NCBI GenBank assembly: GCA_021780395.1
Contig: JAJXYU010000377.1
Span: 1-16,999, forward strand
Reading direction: 5' to 3'
DNA from: Pseudomonadota bacterium
GTDB taxonomy: Bacteria; Pseudomonadota; Gammaproteobacteria; Steroidobacterales; Steroidobacteraceae
Length of the DNA stretch: 16,999 bases
Numbering within the stretch: the first letter of the stretch is position 1; the number at the start of each line of letters is the position of its first letter. The position numbers and the translations under genes were made by a program. Shown here one piece after another: positions 1 through 7,556 of the stretch. Under the pieces are notes generated by a model that was not told the origin of the DNA, made no database searches, and worked only from the letters and a program-made list of their open reading frames with translations.

Positions 1-508
1 ACGACCTGGTGGCGGCGCCGGCGGGCGGGGCCGAGTCGCGCGCGGGGCTGCGCACCGGGCCGGTCCGCAACGACGCCCGGTCGGCATCCATCAGGCGTTG
101 CAGACGCGCGGTGACGTCGCGATAACCCGAGTCGACACGCGTCAGGTGGCGAAAGACCGCGGTCGCCTGCAGCAGGCGTCCGCGCTGTTCGAGCTGGGTG
201 CCGAGCGCGTACAGATCGCCGAGCACCGTCGCGTTCGGCTTGCGGGCCTTCAGCTCCGCGAAACGCTGCTCGAAGTTGTCGAGCAGCCGCGCGGTATCCG
301 CGCCGGGCGGGCGCGATCCCCCGGTTGCGCTCGGCCGGGCGCCGCCGCCGCCGAATCGCGCGAACGCGAGCGTTGCGGTCGCGCCGGCGAGCAGCATGCT
401 GCCGGAGAGCCAGATCCAGGGGCCGTGCTCGCCCAGTAGCCGCAGCGCGACGGACAGCGCGACGATCGCGGCGCCGGCGATCGCAGCGATCAAGCCGATC
501 TTTCTCAT
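1..508 (-). CDS. Membrane protein with a TPR-like segment, N-terminal part (cut by window edge)
   Basis: The reading frame is open from an ATG at 508 to the left edge, about 169 residues, and continues outside the window. Two hydrophobic segments open it. The first (about residues 4-24) follows MRKIGLIAAIAG; the second (about 29-52) includes WIWLSGSMLLAGATATLAF. A Gly/Pro-rich linker follows. A helical stretch of about 70 residues comes next (LLDNFEQRFAELKARKPN onward, with ALGTQLEQRGRLLQATAVFRHL), resembling a degenerate tetratricopeptide repeat. The fragment ends in a Pro/Ala/Arg-rich linker. I do not recognise the family with certainty. The pattern of two membrane helices, a TPR-like helix pair ending in 'YRDVTARLQRL' and a linker resembles the region before the kinase domain of CHASE2-type Ser/Thr kinases, so a kinase or FHA-type domain downstream is possible. 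The gene is divergent from radA. The start is chosen because the ATG at 519 reads into a stop after four codons. Confidence 0.6.
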   Translation of the reverse strand, partial: MRKIGLIAAIAGAAIVALSVALRLLGEHGPWIWLSGSMLLAGATATLAFARFGGGGARPSATGGSRPPGADTARLLDNFEQRFAELKARKPNATVLGDLYALGTQLEQRGRLLQATAVFRHLTRVDSGYRDVTARLQRLMDADRASLRTGPVRSPARDSAPPAGAATRS

Positions 509-541
509 TGAATGGACATGATCCCGCTCGACATCGGCTGG

Positions 542-547
542 CAGTAT
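542..547 (-). promoter_or_regulatory. Possible -10 box for the membrane protein gene
   Basis: TATACT on the minus strand lies 33 bases upstream of the ATG at 508. A weak -35-like TTGCCG occurs 19 bases further upstream. The spacing is longer than ideal, so this is only a candidate. Confidence 0.35.
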
Positions 548-608
548 AGGGGATCGGGCGAGGGGCACGGCAATGCTAAGCTCACAAAATCGACACGAAA
601 GGATCGGC

Positions 609-1973
609 ATGGCGAAGACGCGCGAGGTATTCGTCTGCGGCAGTTGCGGCAGCGTCTCGCCGAAATGGCAAGGTCAGTGCGGCACCTGCGGCGAGTGGAA
701 CACCCTCGTCGCCGCGTCCGCGCCGGCCGGGACTCCGCGGCGCGGCCGGGGGGGCGTCGGCGTCGAGACGGCGGTGCCGTCGACGCTCGCCGCCGAGTCA
801 TTGGGCTCGCCGGTCCGTGTCGCGACCGGGTCCGGGGAACTCGACCGGGTGCTCGGCGGCGGTCTGGTCGCCGGGTCCGTGACGCTGCTCGGCGGCGATC
901 CGGGGATCGGCAAGTCCACGTTGATGCTGCAGGCGGCCGCGGCGCTCGCGGCGGCCGGGCCGGTGCTGTACGCGACCGGCGAGGAGTCGCTGCAGCAGGT
1001 CGCGCTGCGGGGCCGTCGCCTCGGGCTCGAGGAATCGACCTCGCGCCTGCTCGCCGAGACCTGCGTCGAGCAGATCCTGGAGGCGTCCCGCGCGATCGAC
1101 GCCCGCGTGCTGATCGTCGACTCGATCCAGACGACCTACACCGAAAGCGTCGAGTCCGCGCCGGGATCGGTCGCGCAGCTGCGCGAGTGCACCGCGCTGC
1201 TCGTGCGTCACGCGAAGCGCACCGGGACCGCGGTGCTGCTCGTCGGGCACGTGACGAAGGAGGGGCAGATCGCCGGTCCCCGGGTGCTCGAGCACATGGT
1301 CGATACGGTGCTGTACTTCGAGAGCGACACCGGCAGCCGTTTCCGGATCCTGCGGTCGGTGAAGAACCGGTTCGGCGCCGCGAACGAGATCGGCGTGTTC
1401 GCGATGGCCGGAGAGGGGCTGCGGGAAGTCAAGAATCCGTCCGCGATCTTCCTGTCGCGCGATCCGCAACCCGCGGCCGGCAGCGTCGTCACGGTGCTGC
1501 GCGAGGGCACCCGGTCGTTGTTGATCGAGGTCCAGGCGCTCGTCGACGCGGGGATCGGCGGTAGTCCCCGGCGCGTGGCGGTCGGCATCGACGGCAATCG
1601 CCTGACGATGCTGCTCGCGGTCGCGCACCGGCACGGCGGCCTTGCATTCCAGGGCGCGGACGTGTTCGCGAACGTGGTCGGCGGGGTGCGCATCGACGAC
1701 ACCGCGGCGGATCTCGCGATCGTGCTGGCCGCGCGCTCGAGCCTCGAGGACCGCCCGGTGTCGCACTCGCTGGTCGCCTTCGGCGAGATCGGCCTTGCCG
1801 GGGAGATCCGGCCGGTCCCGTTCGGCGAGGAGCGCCTGCAGGAAGCCGCGAAGCACGGGTTCGGCACCGCGATCGTCGCCGCGGCGAACGCGCCGCGGCG
1901 CCCGCCGGAGGGGATGCGCGTGCGCGCCGTGAAGCGCCTCGCCGAGGCGCTCGAGGCCGAGCGCGCCGGCTGA
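609..1973 (+). CDS. radA: DNA repair protein RadA (Sms)
   Basis: RadA is a RecA-like ATPase that promotes branch migration and processing of recombination intermediates. The predicted protein has 454 residues, close to the usual length. A four-cysteine zinc finger lies at residues 10-27 (C10, C13, C24, C27). The Walker A motif GGDPGIGKST is at about 95-104. The RadA-specific KNRFG motif is at 252-256. The C-terminal third is the Lon-protease-like domain (ALVDAGIGGSPRR onward, with FANVVGGVRIDDTAADLAI and GEIGLAGEIRPV). The start at 609 is preferred over 573 because homologues begin just before the zinc finger, and because GAAAGGA at 597-603 is a good ribosome binding site with a 5-base spacer. 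The gene stands alone, divergent from the membrane protein on its left. It converges on corB with only 6 bases between the stop codons. Confidence 0.97.
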   Translation: MAKTREVFVCGSCGSVSPKWQGQCGTCGEWNTLVAASAPAGTPRRGRGGVGVETAVPSTLAAESLGSPVRVATGSGELDRVLGGGLVAGSVTLLGGDPGIGKSTLMLQAAAALAAAGPVLYATGEESLQQVALRGRRLGLEESTSRLLAETCVEQILEASRAIDARVLIVDSIQTTYTESVESAPGSVAQLRECTALLVRHAKRTGTAVLLVGHVTKEGQIAGPRVLEHMVDTVLYFESDTGSRFRILRSVKNRFGAANEIGVFAMAGEGLREVKNPSAIFLSRDPQPAAGSVVTVLREGTRSLLIEVQALVDAGIGGSPRRVAVGIDGNRLTMLLAVAHRHGGLAFQGADVFANVVGGVRIDDTAADLAIVLAARSSLEDRPVSHSLVAFGEIGLAGEIRPVPFGEERLQEAAKHGFGTAIVAAANAPRRPPEGMRVRAVKRLAEALEAERAG

Positions 1974-1988
1974 GACGGATCAGCCGGC
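1965..1988. terminator. Hairpin joining the radA and corB stop codons
   Basis: GCCGGCTGA (1965-1973) and TCAGCCGGC (1980-1988) form a perfect 9-bp inverted repeat around the 6-base loop GACGGA. The radA stop is the last three bases of the left arm. The corB stop, read on the minus strand, is the first three bases of the right arm. No T-tract follows on either strand, so this is not a canonical intrinsic terminator. It may still act as a bidirectional terminator or as a transcript-end stabiliser. Confidence 0.55.
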
Positions 1989-3272
1989 CGGCGCGGCGCG
2001 TGCGCTCGCGGCCGGTGGCGGCTGCACCCGGACGGTCTTCACCGCGTTGTCGCCGGTCTGCAGCACCTCGAGCGTGTAGTCGGCGAGCTTCAGCGTCGTT
2101 CCGGGGTCCGGGATCGTCTCGAGGAACTCGAGGATCAGACCGTTCAGCGTCTTCGGTCCGTCGATCGGCAGGTCCCAGCGCATCGAGCGGTTCAGCGCGC
2201 GCACGTTCGCCGCGGCGTTCACGACGAAACTGCCGTCGGCGTCACGATGCACGTCCTTGTGCATCATCGTCGCCGGATCGGTCGTGAACTCGCCGACGAT
2301 TTCCTCGAGGATGTCCTCGAGGGTCACGAGGCCCTGCACGTCGCCGTACTCGTCGACGACGAACGCGAGCCGACGCTTGTCCCGCTGGAAATTCAGCAGT
2401 TGCGTGTTCAGCGGCGTTCCCGATGGCACGAAGTACACGTCGCGGGCGGTCGCCGCGGCCCGAAGGGCGTCGCGATCGAGACGGCCGCGCGCGAGCGCGT
2501 GGACGACGTTCTTCATGTGCAGCAGGCCGACGATCCGGTCGATCTCGCCTTCGTACACCGGCAGCCGGGTGTGCTGGGTCTGCCGCAGGCGCTCGACGAT
2601 CTCGTCCCAGTCGTCCTCGAGATCGATCCCGACGACGTCGGCGCGCGGCACCATGATGTCCTCGACCGTGACCCGCTCCAGGTCGAGGATCCCGACGAGC
2701 ATCTGCCGGTGGCGCGGGGGGATCATCGCGCTCGCCTCGGCGAGCACGGTGCGCAATTCCTCGCCGCTGAGCGCGTGCCCGCTCTGCTGTGCCGACACGC
2801 CGAACAGCCGCAGCGTGCCGTTCGCGAGAAGATTCGTCGCCCACACGAACGGGTAGAGCAGTCGCAGGAGCGGGGCGTACACGTAGGCGGCCGGCAGCGC
2901 GAGGCGCTCCGGATGCAGCGCCGCGAAGGTCTTGGGTCCCACCTCGCAGAACACCAGCATCACCACCGTCAGCCCGACCACCCCGACCACGAGCAGCACC
3001 TCCCCGCCGAGCCGCAGCGCGATCACGCCGACGAGCATCGGGGCGATCACGTTCACGCTGGTGTTCAGCAGCAGGATCAGGCCGATCAGCCGGTCCGGCT
3101 TCGCGAGCAAGCCCTCGGCGAGGCGCGCGCCACGGTTGCCGGCCTGCGCCGCGTGGCGCAACCGGTAGCGGTTCAGGCTCATCAACGCCGTCTCGCTCCC
3201 GGCGAGGAACGCCGCGGCGAGCAGCAGCGCGGCGAGCGACGCGAACAGCGTGGTCAGTGACGGATGGAACAT
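1980..3272 (-). CDS. CorB/YfjD-type CNNM membrane protein (HlyC/CorC family, DUF21 + CBS pair)
   Basis: This is an inner-membrane protein of the CNNM/CorC family, associated with magnesium and cobalt transport. About 430 residues are predicted. The N-terminal DUF21 domain (about 1-185) holds three to four membrane helices, with AGSETALMSLNRYRLRHAA after the first and LVFCEVGPKTFAALHPERLA after the third. A CBS-domain pair follows (about 195-325), including VEDIMVPRADVVGIDLEDDW, TRLPVYEGEIDRIVGLLHMK and AFVVDEYGDVQGLVTLEDIL. The C-terminal transporter-associated domain spans about 340-420. The start is either the ATG at 3272 or the GTG immediately before it (3275). I chose the ATG; no strong ribosome binding site decides. 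It lies 16 bases downstream of ypjD and is probably cotranscribed with it. In E. coli yfjD and ypjD also sit together beside ffh, which supports the name. Confidence 0.92.
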   Translation of the reverse strand: MFHPSLTTLFASLAALLLAAAFLAGSETALMSLNRYRLRHAAQAGNRGARLAEGLLAKPDRLIGLILLLNTSVNVIAPMLVGVIALRLGGEVLLVVGVVGLTVVMLVFCEVGPKTFAALHPERLALPAAYVYAPLLRLLYPFVWATNLLANGTLRLFGVSAQQSGHALSGEELRTVLAEASAMIPPRHRQMLVGILDLERVTVEDIMVPRADVVGIDLEDDWDEIVERLRQTQHTRLPVYEGEIDRIVGLLHMKNVVHALARGRLDRDALRAAATARDVYFVPSGTPLNTQLLNFQRDKRRLAFVVDEYGDVQGLVTLEDILEEIVGEFTTDPATMMHKDVHRDADGSFVVNAAANVRALNRSMRWDLPIDGPKTLNGLILEFLETIPDPGTTLKLADYTLEVLQTGDNAVKTVRVQPPPAASARAAPAG

Positions 3273-3288
3273 CACCGGCGCGACGGGG

Positions 3289-4080
3289 TCATCCCCAGTG
3301 CCGTCCGAAGATGTCCTCGAGCACGAACTTGGAGCCGAAGTACGCGAGCACGAGGATGCCGAAGCCCCACAGGGTGAAGCGCACCGCGGACCGGCCTCGC
3401 CAGCCGTAGCGCACCCGACCGAACAGCAGGATCGCGAACAGCACCCAGGCCATCAGCGACAGCACGGTCTTGTGAACGAGGTGCTGCTCGAAGAGGTTGG
3501 TCACGAACGCGAAGCCGGTGACCAGCGCGAGCGTGAGCAGCGCGAAGCCGGTGCCGATCAACCGGAACAGCACGGTCTCGAGCACGTCGATCGGCGGCAG
3601 CAGGCTCGGCAGGTTCGCGATCCGGCGGCTGCGCAGCCGCCGGTCGAGCAGCACCAGCATCGTCGCGGTCACGGCGGCCGCGAACAGCAACGCCGCGGCG
3701 GCCATCGACAGCAGGATGTGTGCCGACAGCTCCCACTCGGGCACGTGGTCGACGTGGAACTTCTCGCCATTGCCGGTCGCCGTCGCGCCGACCGCGGCGC
3801 TGCCGAGCAGGATCGCGCCGAGCACCCGGTACCGGCGCTCGATCGCGATCAGGCATGCGAGCACCGCGAGCGTCCAGGCGAGCAGCGAGATCGCCTCGAG
3901 CAGCCCGATCGAGAACGGACCGACGCGGCGCATCAGGTGCGCGATCGCGGCGCTGTGAGCGAGGATCGCGCCGAACGACAGCGCCCACGCAGCCGGGGTC
4001 AGGCGCCGGTCGCTCACGCTGCGGAGCATCAACCAGGCGCCCGCGGCGTACAGGACGAACAGAGTGAGGGGGACGATCAC
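3289..4080 (-). CDS. ypjD: YpjD/CcsA-like integral membrane protein (cytochrome c assembly domain)
   Basis: The protein is polytopic, with about eight hydrophobic helices, and matches the YpjD group of the cytochrome c assembly (CcsA/CcmC-like) superfamily. The conserved central region reads HVDHVPEWELSAHILLSMAA and carries the histidines typical of that fold. The C-terminus (LILAYFGSKFVLE-like: LVLAYFGSKFVLEDIFG) is also typical. Its physiological role is unsettled; in E. coli the gene neighbours yfjD and has been linked to divalent metal resistance. With a GTG start at 4080 it is 263 residues, the length I recall for E. coli YpjD. A TTG at 4086 would add two residues. The frame stays open upstream to 4647, but that part lies antisense to ffh and is not credible coding sequence. 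It is divergent from ffh and followed closely by corB. Confidence 0.88.
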   Translation of the reverse strand: MIVPLTLFVLYAAGAWLMLRSVSDRRLTPAAWALSFGAILAHSAAIAHLMRRVGPFSIGLLEAISLLAWTLAVLACLIAIERRYRVLGAILLGSAAVGATATGNGEKFHVDHVPEWELSAHILLSMAAAALLFAAAVTATMLVLLDRRLRSRRIANLPSLLPPIDVLETVLFRLIGTGFALLTLALVTGFAFVTNLFEQHLVHKTVLSLMAWVLFAILLFGRVRYGWRGRSAVRFTLWGFGILVLAYFGSKFVLEDIFGRHWG

Positions 4081-4146
4081 GGCCAACTTAGCGCTATTTT
4101 CTCGAGCGCGATGATGACACAACGGCGTGCCGCGTCCCAGCGCGGC

Positions 4147-4152
4147 TATACT
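4147..4152 (+). promoter_or_regulatory. Candidate -10 box for ffh
   Basis: TATACT ends 7 bases before the ffh ATG at 4160. No convincing -35 box is seen 16-18 bases upstream. If used, transcription would begin at or next to the start codon, giving a leaderless message. Confidence 0.4.
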
Positions 4153-4159
4153 AGCGGTC

Positions 4160-5524
4160 ATGTTCGACCAACTCACCGAAAGACTGTCGACCGCGCTGCG
4201 CAATCTCTCCGGACGCGGGCGCCTGACCGAGGAGAACCTCGCCGACACCGTGCGCCAGGTCCGGCTCGCGCTGCTCGAGGCCGACGTCGCGCTGCCGGTC
4301 GTGAAGAGCTTCACCGACGCGGTCCGCGAGCGCGCGGTCGGCGCCGAGGTGTCGAAGAGCCTCACGCCGGGGCAGGCGTTCATCAAGATCGTCCACGACG
4401 AACTGATCCGGCTGATGGGGGAGAAGAGCACGGGGCTCGACCTGCGGGCGCAGCGGCCCGTGGTCGTGATGCTCGCCGGGCTCCAGGGCGCCGGCAAGAC
4501 GACCAGCGCCGCCAAGCTCGCGCGCTGGCTGATCGACAAGGAACGTCGCAAGGTGCTGCTCGTGAGCACCGACGTGTACCGCCCGGCCGCGATCCTGCAG
4601 TTGAAGACCCTCGCGGCGCAGGTCGGTGCCGGATTCGCCGAGTCCACCGCCGACGAGGCGCCGCTCGCGATCGCCCGTCGAGCGCTCGACGAGGCGACCC
4701 GCGGCGCCTACGACGTGCTGCTGATCGACACCGCCGGCCGTCTGCACGTCGACGCCGAGATGATGGCGGAGGTCCGCGAACTCGAGGCCGCGATCCACCC
4801 GCACGAGCGGCTGTTCGTCGTCGACAGCATGGCCGGCCAGGACGCGGTGAACGCGGCGCGGGCGTTCAACGAGGCCTTGAGCCTCACCGGCGTGATCCTC
4901 ACGAAGGCGGACGGCGACGCGCGGGGCGGCGCCGCGTTGTCGGTCCGGCAGGTGACCGGCAAGCCGATCCGCTTCATCGGTACCGGCGAAAAGACCGAGG
5001 CGCTCGAGCCGTTCCAGCCGGAGCGCATCGCGTCGCGGATCCTCGGGATGGGCGACGTCGTCTCGCTCGTCGAGCAGGTGCAGGAGCAGGTCGATCGCGA
5101 CAAGGCCGAGAAGCTCGCGAAGAAGCTGCACACCGGCAAGTCCTTCGACCTCGGCGACCTGCGCGACCAGCTGAGCCAGCTGCAGCGCATGGGCGGGATG
5201 GCGGCGGTGCTCGACAAGCTGCCGGCGCAGTTGCAGGCGAACGCGGCGAAGGCGGCCGGCGCGATCGATGCGAAGGCGCTGAAGCGACAGATCGGGATCA
5301 TCGATTCGATGACGCCGCGTGAGCGGCGGCGGCCGGAGACGATCGACGGCTCGCGCAAGCGGCGCATCGCGACGGGCGCGGGCGTGCCGCTGCCGGAAGT
5401 GAATCGGCTCCTGAAGCAGTTCGATCAGATGCACAAGACCATGAAGAAGCTCGCGAAGGGCGGAATGCTGCGGAACATGATGCGCGGGATGGCGGGCCGA
5501 CTCCCGCCCGGATTCGGCCCCTGA
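4160..5524 (+). CDS. ffh: Signal recognition particle GTPase Ffh
   Basis: Ffh binds 4.5S RNA and signal sequences of nascent inner-membrane proteins and docks them at FtsY through a GTP-dependent complex. The predicted length is 454 residues, as expected. The order is N domain (about 1-90), G domain (about 95-295) and M domain (about 325-454). The G1 P-loop GLQGAGKTT is at 107-115, with K113. DTAGR begins at D190. The G4 motif TKADGDARGG follows the segment LTGVIL. The M domain carries the RNA-binding signature GSRKRRIATGAGVPLPEVN and a Met-rich tail (MHKTMKKLAKGGMLRNMMRG). The ATG at 4160 is chosen because MFDQLTERLS aligns with the family start; the frame also opens at 4127 without similarity. 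No clear Shine-Dalgarno precedes the ATG. It heads the ffh-rpsP-rimM-trmD-rplS cluster. Confidence 0.98.
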   Translation: MFDQLTERLSTALRNLSGRGRLTEENLADTVRQVRLALLEADVALPVVKSFTDAVRERAVGAEVSKSLTPGQAFIKIVHDELIRLMGEKSTGLDLRAQRPVVVMLAGLQGAGKTTSAAKLARWLIDKERRKVLLVSTDVYRPAAILQLKTLAAQVGAGFAESTADEAPLAIARRALDEATRGAYDVLLIDTAGRLHVDAEMMAEVRELEAAIHPHERLFVVDSMAGQDAVNAARAFNEALSLTGVILTKADGDARGGAALSVRQVTGKPIRFIGTGEKTEALEPFQPERIASRILGMGDVVSLVEQVQEQVDRDKAEKLAKKLHTGKSFDLGDLRDQLSQLQRMGGMAAVLDKLPAQLQANAAKAAGAIDAKALKRQIGIIDSMTPRERRRPETIDGSRKRRIATGAGVPLPEVNRLLKQFDQMHKTMKKLAKGGMLRNMMRGMAGRLPPGFGP

Positions 5525-5530
5525 GGAGCC

Positions 5531-5560
5531 TTGCTCTCGAGCGCGCCCGCAGGCTAAGAT
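5531..5560 (+). promoter_or_regulatory. Possible promoter for the rpsP operon
   Basis: TTGCTC (5531-5536) and TAAGAT (5555-5560) are separated by 18 bases in the gap after ffh. Transcription would start near 5567 and leave a leader of about 28 bases before rpsP. Each hexamer is only a partial match to the sigma-70 consensus. Read-through from ffh remains possible because no terminator is seen. Confidence 0.35.
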
Positions 5561-5594
5561 AAGCGGCTCGTTTTTCCCAAGGTGAATCAAAGCG

Positions 5595-5846
5595 ATGGTG
5601 ACGATCCGTTTGACCCGGCGCGGTGGCAAGAAGATGCCGTTCTATCACGTCGTCGTGACCGACAGCCGCAAGCGGCAGGGCGGCACGAGCCTCGAGAGCG
5701 TCGGCTTGTTCAACCCGGTCGCGCGGGGCGGGGAGACGAAGTTGCGTCTCGACGTCGCACGCATCGAACATTGGGTCGGCCGCGGCGCCCACCTGTCCGA
5801 TCGTGTGAAGCAACTGGTCAAGACGTACCGCCAGCCGTCGGCCTGA
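5595..5846 (+). CDS. rpsP: 30S ribosomal protein bS16
   Basis: bS16 is a small-subunit protein that binds 16S rRNA in the body of the 30S subunit and helps early assembly. The product has 83 residues, about the length of the E. coli protein. It starts [20 protein letters not shown], with [11 protein letters not shown] and [10 protein letters not shown] following, all typical of the family. The ATG at 5595 is supported by AAGGTGA at 5579-5585, a good ribosome binding site with a 9-base spacer. It is the first gene of a tight run with rimM, trmD and rplS. The gap to rimM is 16 bases. Confidence 0.98.
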   Translation: MVTIRLTRRGGKKMPFYHVVVTDSRKRQGGTSLESVGLFNPVARGGETKLRLDVARIEHWVGRGAHLSDRVKQLVKTYRQPSA

Positions 5847-5862
5847 CCGCGGCGGCGCTGCG

Positions 5863-6375
5863 GTGGCCGACAGCGAAGCGCCGCTCGTCGTGCTCGGCGC
5901 GGTCACCGCGCCGTTCGGCATCAAGGGGTGGGTCAAGCTTCGATCGGACACCGATCCGGCGGACCGCTTGTTCGAGTATGCCGACCTGCGTCTGTTGCAT
6001 CGCGGTAGCCTGAGTCGCTGCCGGATCGAGGCCCGAGGTCGCAGTGGTGGACGGTTGACCGCGAAGTTCGCCGGTGTCGAAGATCGCGACGGCGCGGCGG
6101 CATTGGTCGGCGCCGAGCTCGGTGTTCCGCGGACCGCGCTGCCGGCGCAGGGGCCGCGCGAGCATTACCGGGCGGACCTGATCGGCTTCCGGGTCGTCGA
6201 CGCCTCCGGCCGGGAGCTGGGGTCGGTCGACCATTTCGTCGACACGCCGGCACATCCGCTGATGGTCGTCCGGGGCCGCGGCGAGTTGTTGATACCGGCG
6301 GTGCCGCGCCACCTGCGGCGCGTCGACCGCGACGCACGACGCGTGATCGTCGACTGGGACGAATCGCCGGGGTGA
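5863..6375 (+). CDS. rimM: Ribosome maturation factor RimM
   Basis: RimM assists assembly of the 30S head around protein uS19. The product is 170 residues, slightly shorter than the roughly 180 of E. coli. The N-terminal RimM beta-barrel (about 8-90) begins LVVLGAVTAPFGIKGWVKLR, where the GxxGIKGxVK pattern is diagnostic, and ends near LVGAELGVPRTALP. The PRC-barrel domain follows (about 100-168), from YRADLIGFRVVDASGRELGS through ELLIPAVPRHLRRVD to the closing VDWDES. The start is GTG at 5863; only a weak purine-poor site precedes it. The stop overlaps a GTG (GTGA at 6372-6375) that could start trmD. Confidence 0.96.
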   Translation: MADSEAPLVVLGAVTAPFGIKGWVKLRSDTDPADRLFEYADLRLLHRGSLSRCRIEARGRSGGRLTAKFAGVEDRDGAAALVGAELGVPRTALPAQGPREHYRADLIGFRVVDASGRELGSVDHFVDTPAHPLMVVRGRGELLIPAVPRHLRRVDRDARRVIVDWDESPG

Positions 6376-6380
6376 GCGCG

Positions 6381-7166
6381 ATGCGCATCGCGGTCGTCAC
6401 GCTGTTCCCGGGGATGGTGCGCGATGCGCTCGCCCACGGGGTCGTGGGTCGCGCGATCGTGCGCGGAGCGCTGACGGTCGAGTGCTTCGATCCGCGCGAT
6501 CGTGCGACGGATCCGCACCGGACCGTCGACGACCGGCCGTACGGCGGCGGGCCGGGGATGGTGCTGAAGGTCGAGCCGACCGCGAGCGCGTTGCGCGAGG
6601 CGGTCGGGAGTTTCGCGGGACCGGTGCGTCGGGTCGCGCTCGGCGCGGACGGCCGTCGGTTCGATCAGGCGCTCGCGCGCGAGGCGTCGCGGGAGCCGGG
6701 GCTCGTGTTGCTGGCGGGTCGCTACGAAGGGATCGACGAGCGCTTGCTCGAGGCCGAGATCGACGAGCGTTGGTCGATCGGCGATTATGTGCTCTCGGGC
6801 GGCGAGCTGCCCGCGCTGGTGGTGATCGATGCGGTCGCCCGTTTGCTGCCGGGGACGCTCGGCGCGGCGCAGTCCGCGGAGCAGGAGTCGTTCAGCGACG
6901 GACTGCTCGACTGGCCGCACTACACGCGGCCGGTGGAGACCGGCGGGCGACGGGTGCCCGAGGTGCTCTTGACGGGCGATCACGCCGCGATCCGGCGATG
7001 GCGCCTGCGCGAGGCGCTCGGCCGGACGTGGCTGCGTCGTCCGGACTTGCTCGAGCGGCGCGTGCTGAGCGCCGAGGAGCGGGCATTGCTCGAGGAATAC
7101 AAGGCCGAGCGCGCGCGGCGCGCCGGTCGGGAAGACGATGATTCAACGACGAGGTCGATAACGTGA
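6381..7166 (+). CDS. trmD: tRNA (guanine-N1-)-methyltransferase TrmD
   Basis: TrmD methylates G37 beside the anticodon using S-adenosylmethionine, which prevents +1 frameshifting. It is a trefoil-knot SPOUT enzyme. With the ATG at 6381 it is 261 residues and begins [13 protein letters not shown], aligning directly with the family N-terminus. Key segments are [19 protein letters not shown] (about 50-68), [13 protein letters not shown], then [20 protein letters not shown], which carries the knot and its catalytic Asp region, and [16 protein letters not shown] at 6371-6375 could serve as ribosome binding site 5 bases upstream. A GTG at 6372 overlapping the rimM stop would give 264 residues and is the alternative start. 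The stop overlaps the rplS GTG (GTGA at 7163-7166). Confidence 0.97.
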   Translation: MRIAVVTLFPGMVRDALAHGVVGRAIVRGALTVECFDPRDRATDPHRTVDDRPYGGGPGMVLKVEPTASALREAVGSFAGPVRRVALGADGRRFDQALAREASREPGLVLLAGRYEGIDERLLEAEIDERWSIGDYVLSGGELPALVVIDAVARLLPGTLGAAQSAEQESFSDGLLDWPHYTRPVETGGRRVPEVLLTGDHAAIRRWRLREALGRTWLRRPDLLERRVLSAEERALLEEYKAERARRAGREDDDSTTRSIT

Positions 7167-7507
7167 ACAAGATCATCCAGCAGTTGAACGGCGAACGGGA
7201 AAAGGCGAATTTTCCCGAGTTCAATCCCGGCGACACCGTCGTCGTGCAGGTGAAGGTCGTCGAGGGCGACCGCGAGCGCATGCAGGCCTACGAGGGCGTC
7301 GTGATCGCGAAGAAGAATCGCGGCCTGAACTCCTCGTTCACGGTGCGCAAGGTGTCACACGGCGAAGGCGTCGAGCGCGTGTTCCAGACGCACAGCCCGT
7401 GGATCAGCGAGGTGAGCGTGAAGCGCCGCGGCGCGGTGCGTCGCGCGAAGCTCTACTACCTGCGCGAGCTGTCCGGCAAGGCGGCGCGGATCGAAGAGAA
7501 GATCTGA
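7163..7507 (+). CDS. rplS: 50S ribosomal protein bL19
   Basis: bL19 sits at the interface of the 30S and 50S subunits. The 114-residue product, one fewer than in E. coli, begins [20 protein letters not shown]. It contains the family core [40 protein letters not shown] and [20 protein letters not shown], and ends [21 protein letters not shown]. The start is GTG at 7163, overlapping the trmD stop by 4 bases, so translation is probably coupled. sppA follows after 49 bases with no obvious terminator between. Confidence 0.98.
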   Translation: MNKIIQQLNGEREKANFPEFNPGDTVVVQVKVVEGDRERMQAYEGVVIAKKNRGLNSSFTVRKVSHGEGVERVFQTHSPWISEVSVKRRGAVRRAKLYYLRELSGKAARIEEKI

Positions 7508-7556
7508 GACGCCTCGCGGTCGCGGACCGGCGCTCGGTGCAGCGGCGGAATCCCCG

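Noticed and set aside
4091..4109. Inverted repeat GCGCT/AGCGC between ypjD and ffh as an operator
   Set aside because: A 5-bp repeat with a 9-base loop is expected by chance in GC-rich DNA and matches no known operator.
4081..4647. N-terminal extension of ypjD by about 190 residues
   Set aside because: The extension lies antisense to ffh, is Ser/Arg-rich and has no counterpart in YpjD proteins, which begin near the GTG at 4080.
3250..5322. Plus-strand open frame of about 690 codons across ypjD and ffh
   Set aside because: It is out of frame with ffh and antisense to ypjD, and its translation is Arg/Ala/Glu/Gln-rich low-complexity sequence typical of shadow frames in GC-rich DNA.
5526..5575. 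Possible terminator after ffh: GAGCC and GGCTC followed by five T
   Set aside because: The stem is only 5 bp with a loop of about 34 bases, so it would not form a working intrinsic terminator. The T run lies in the rpsP leader.
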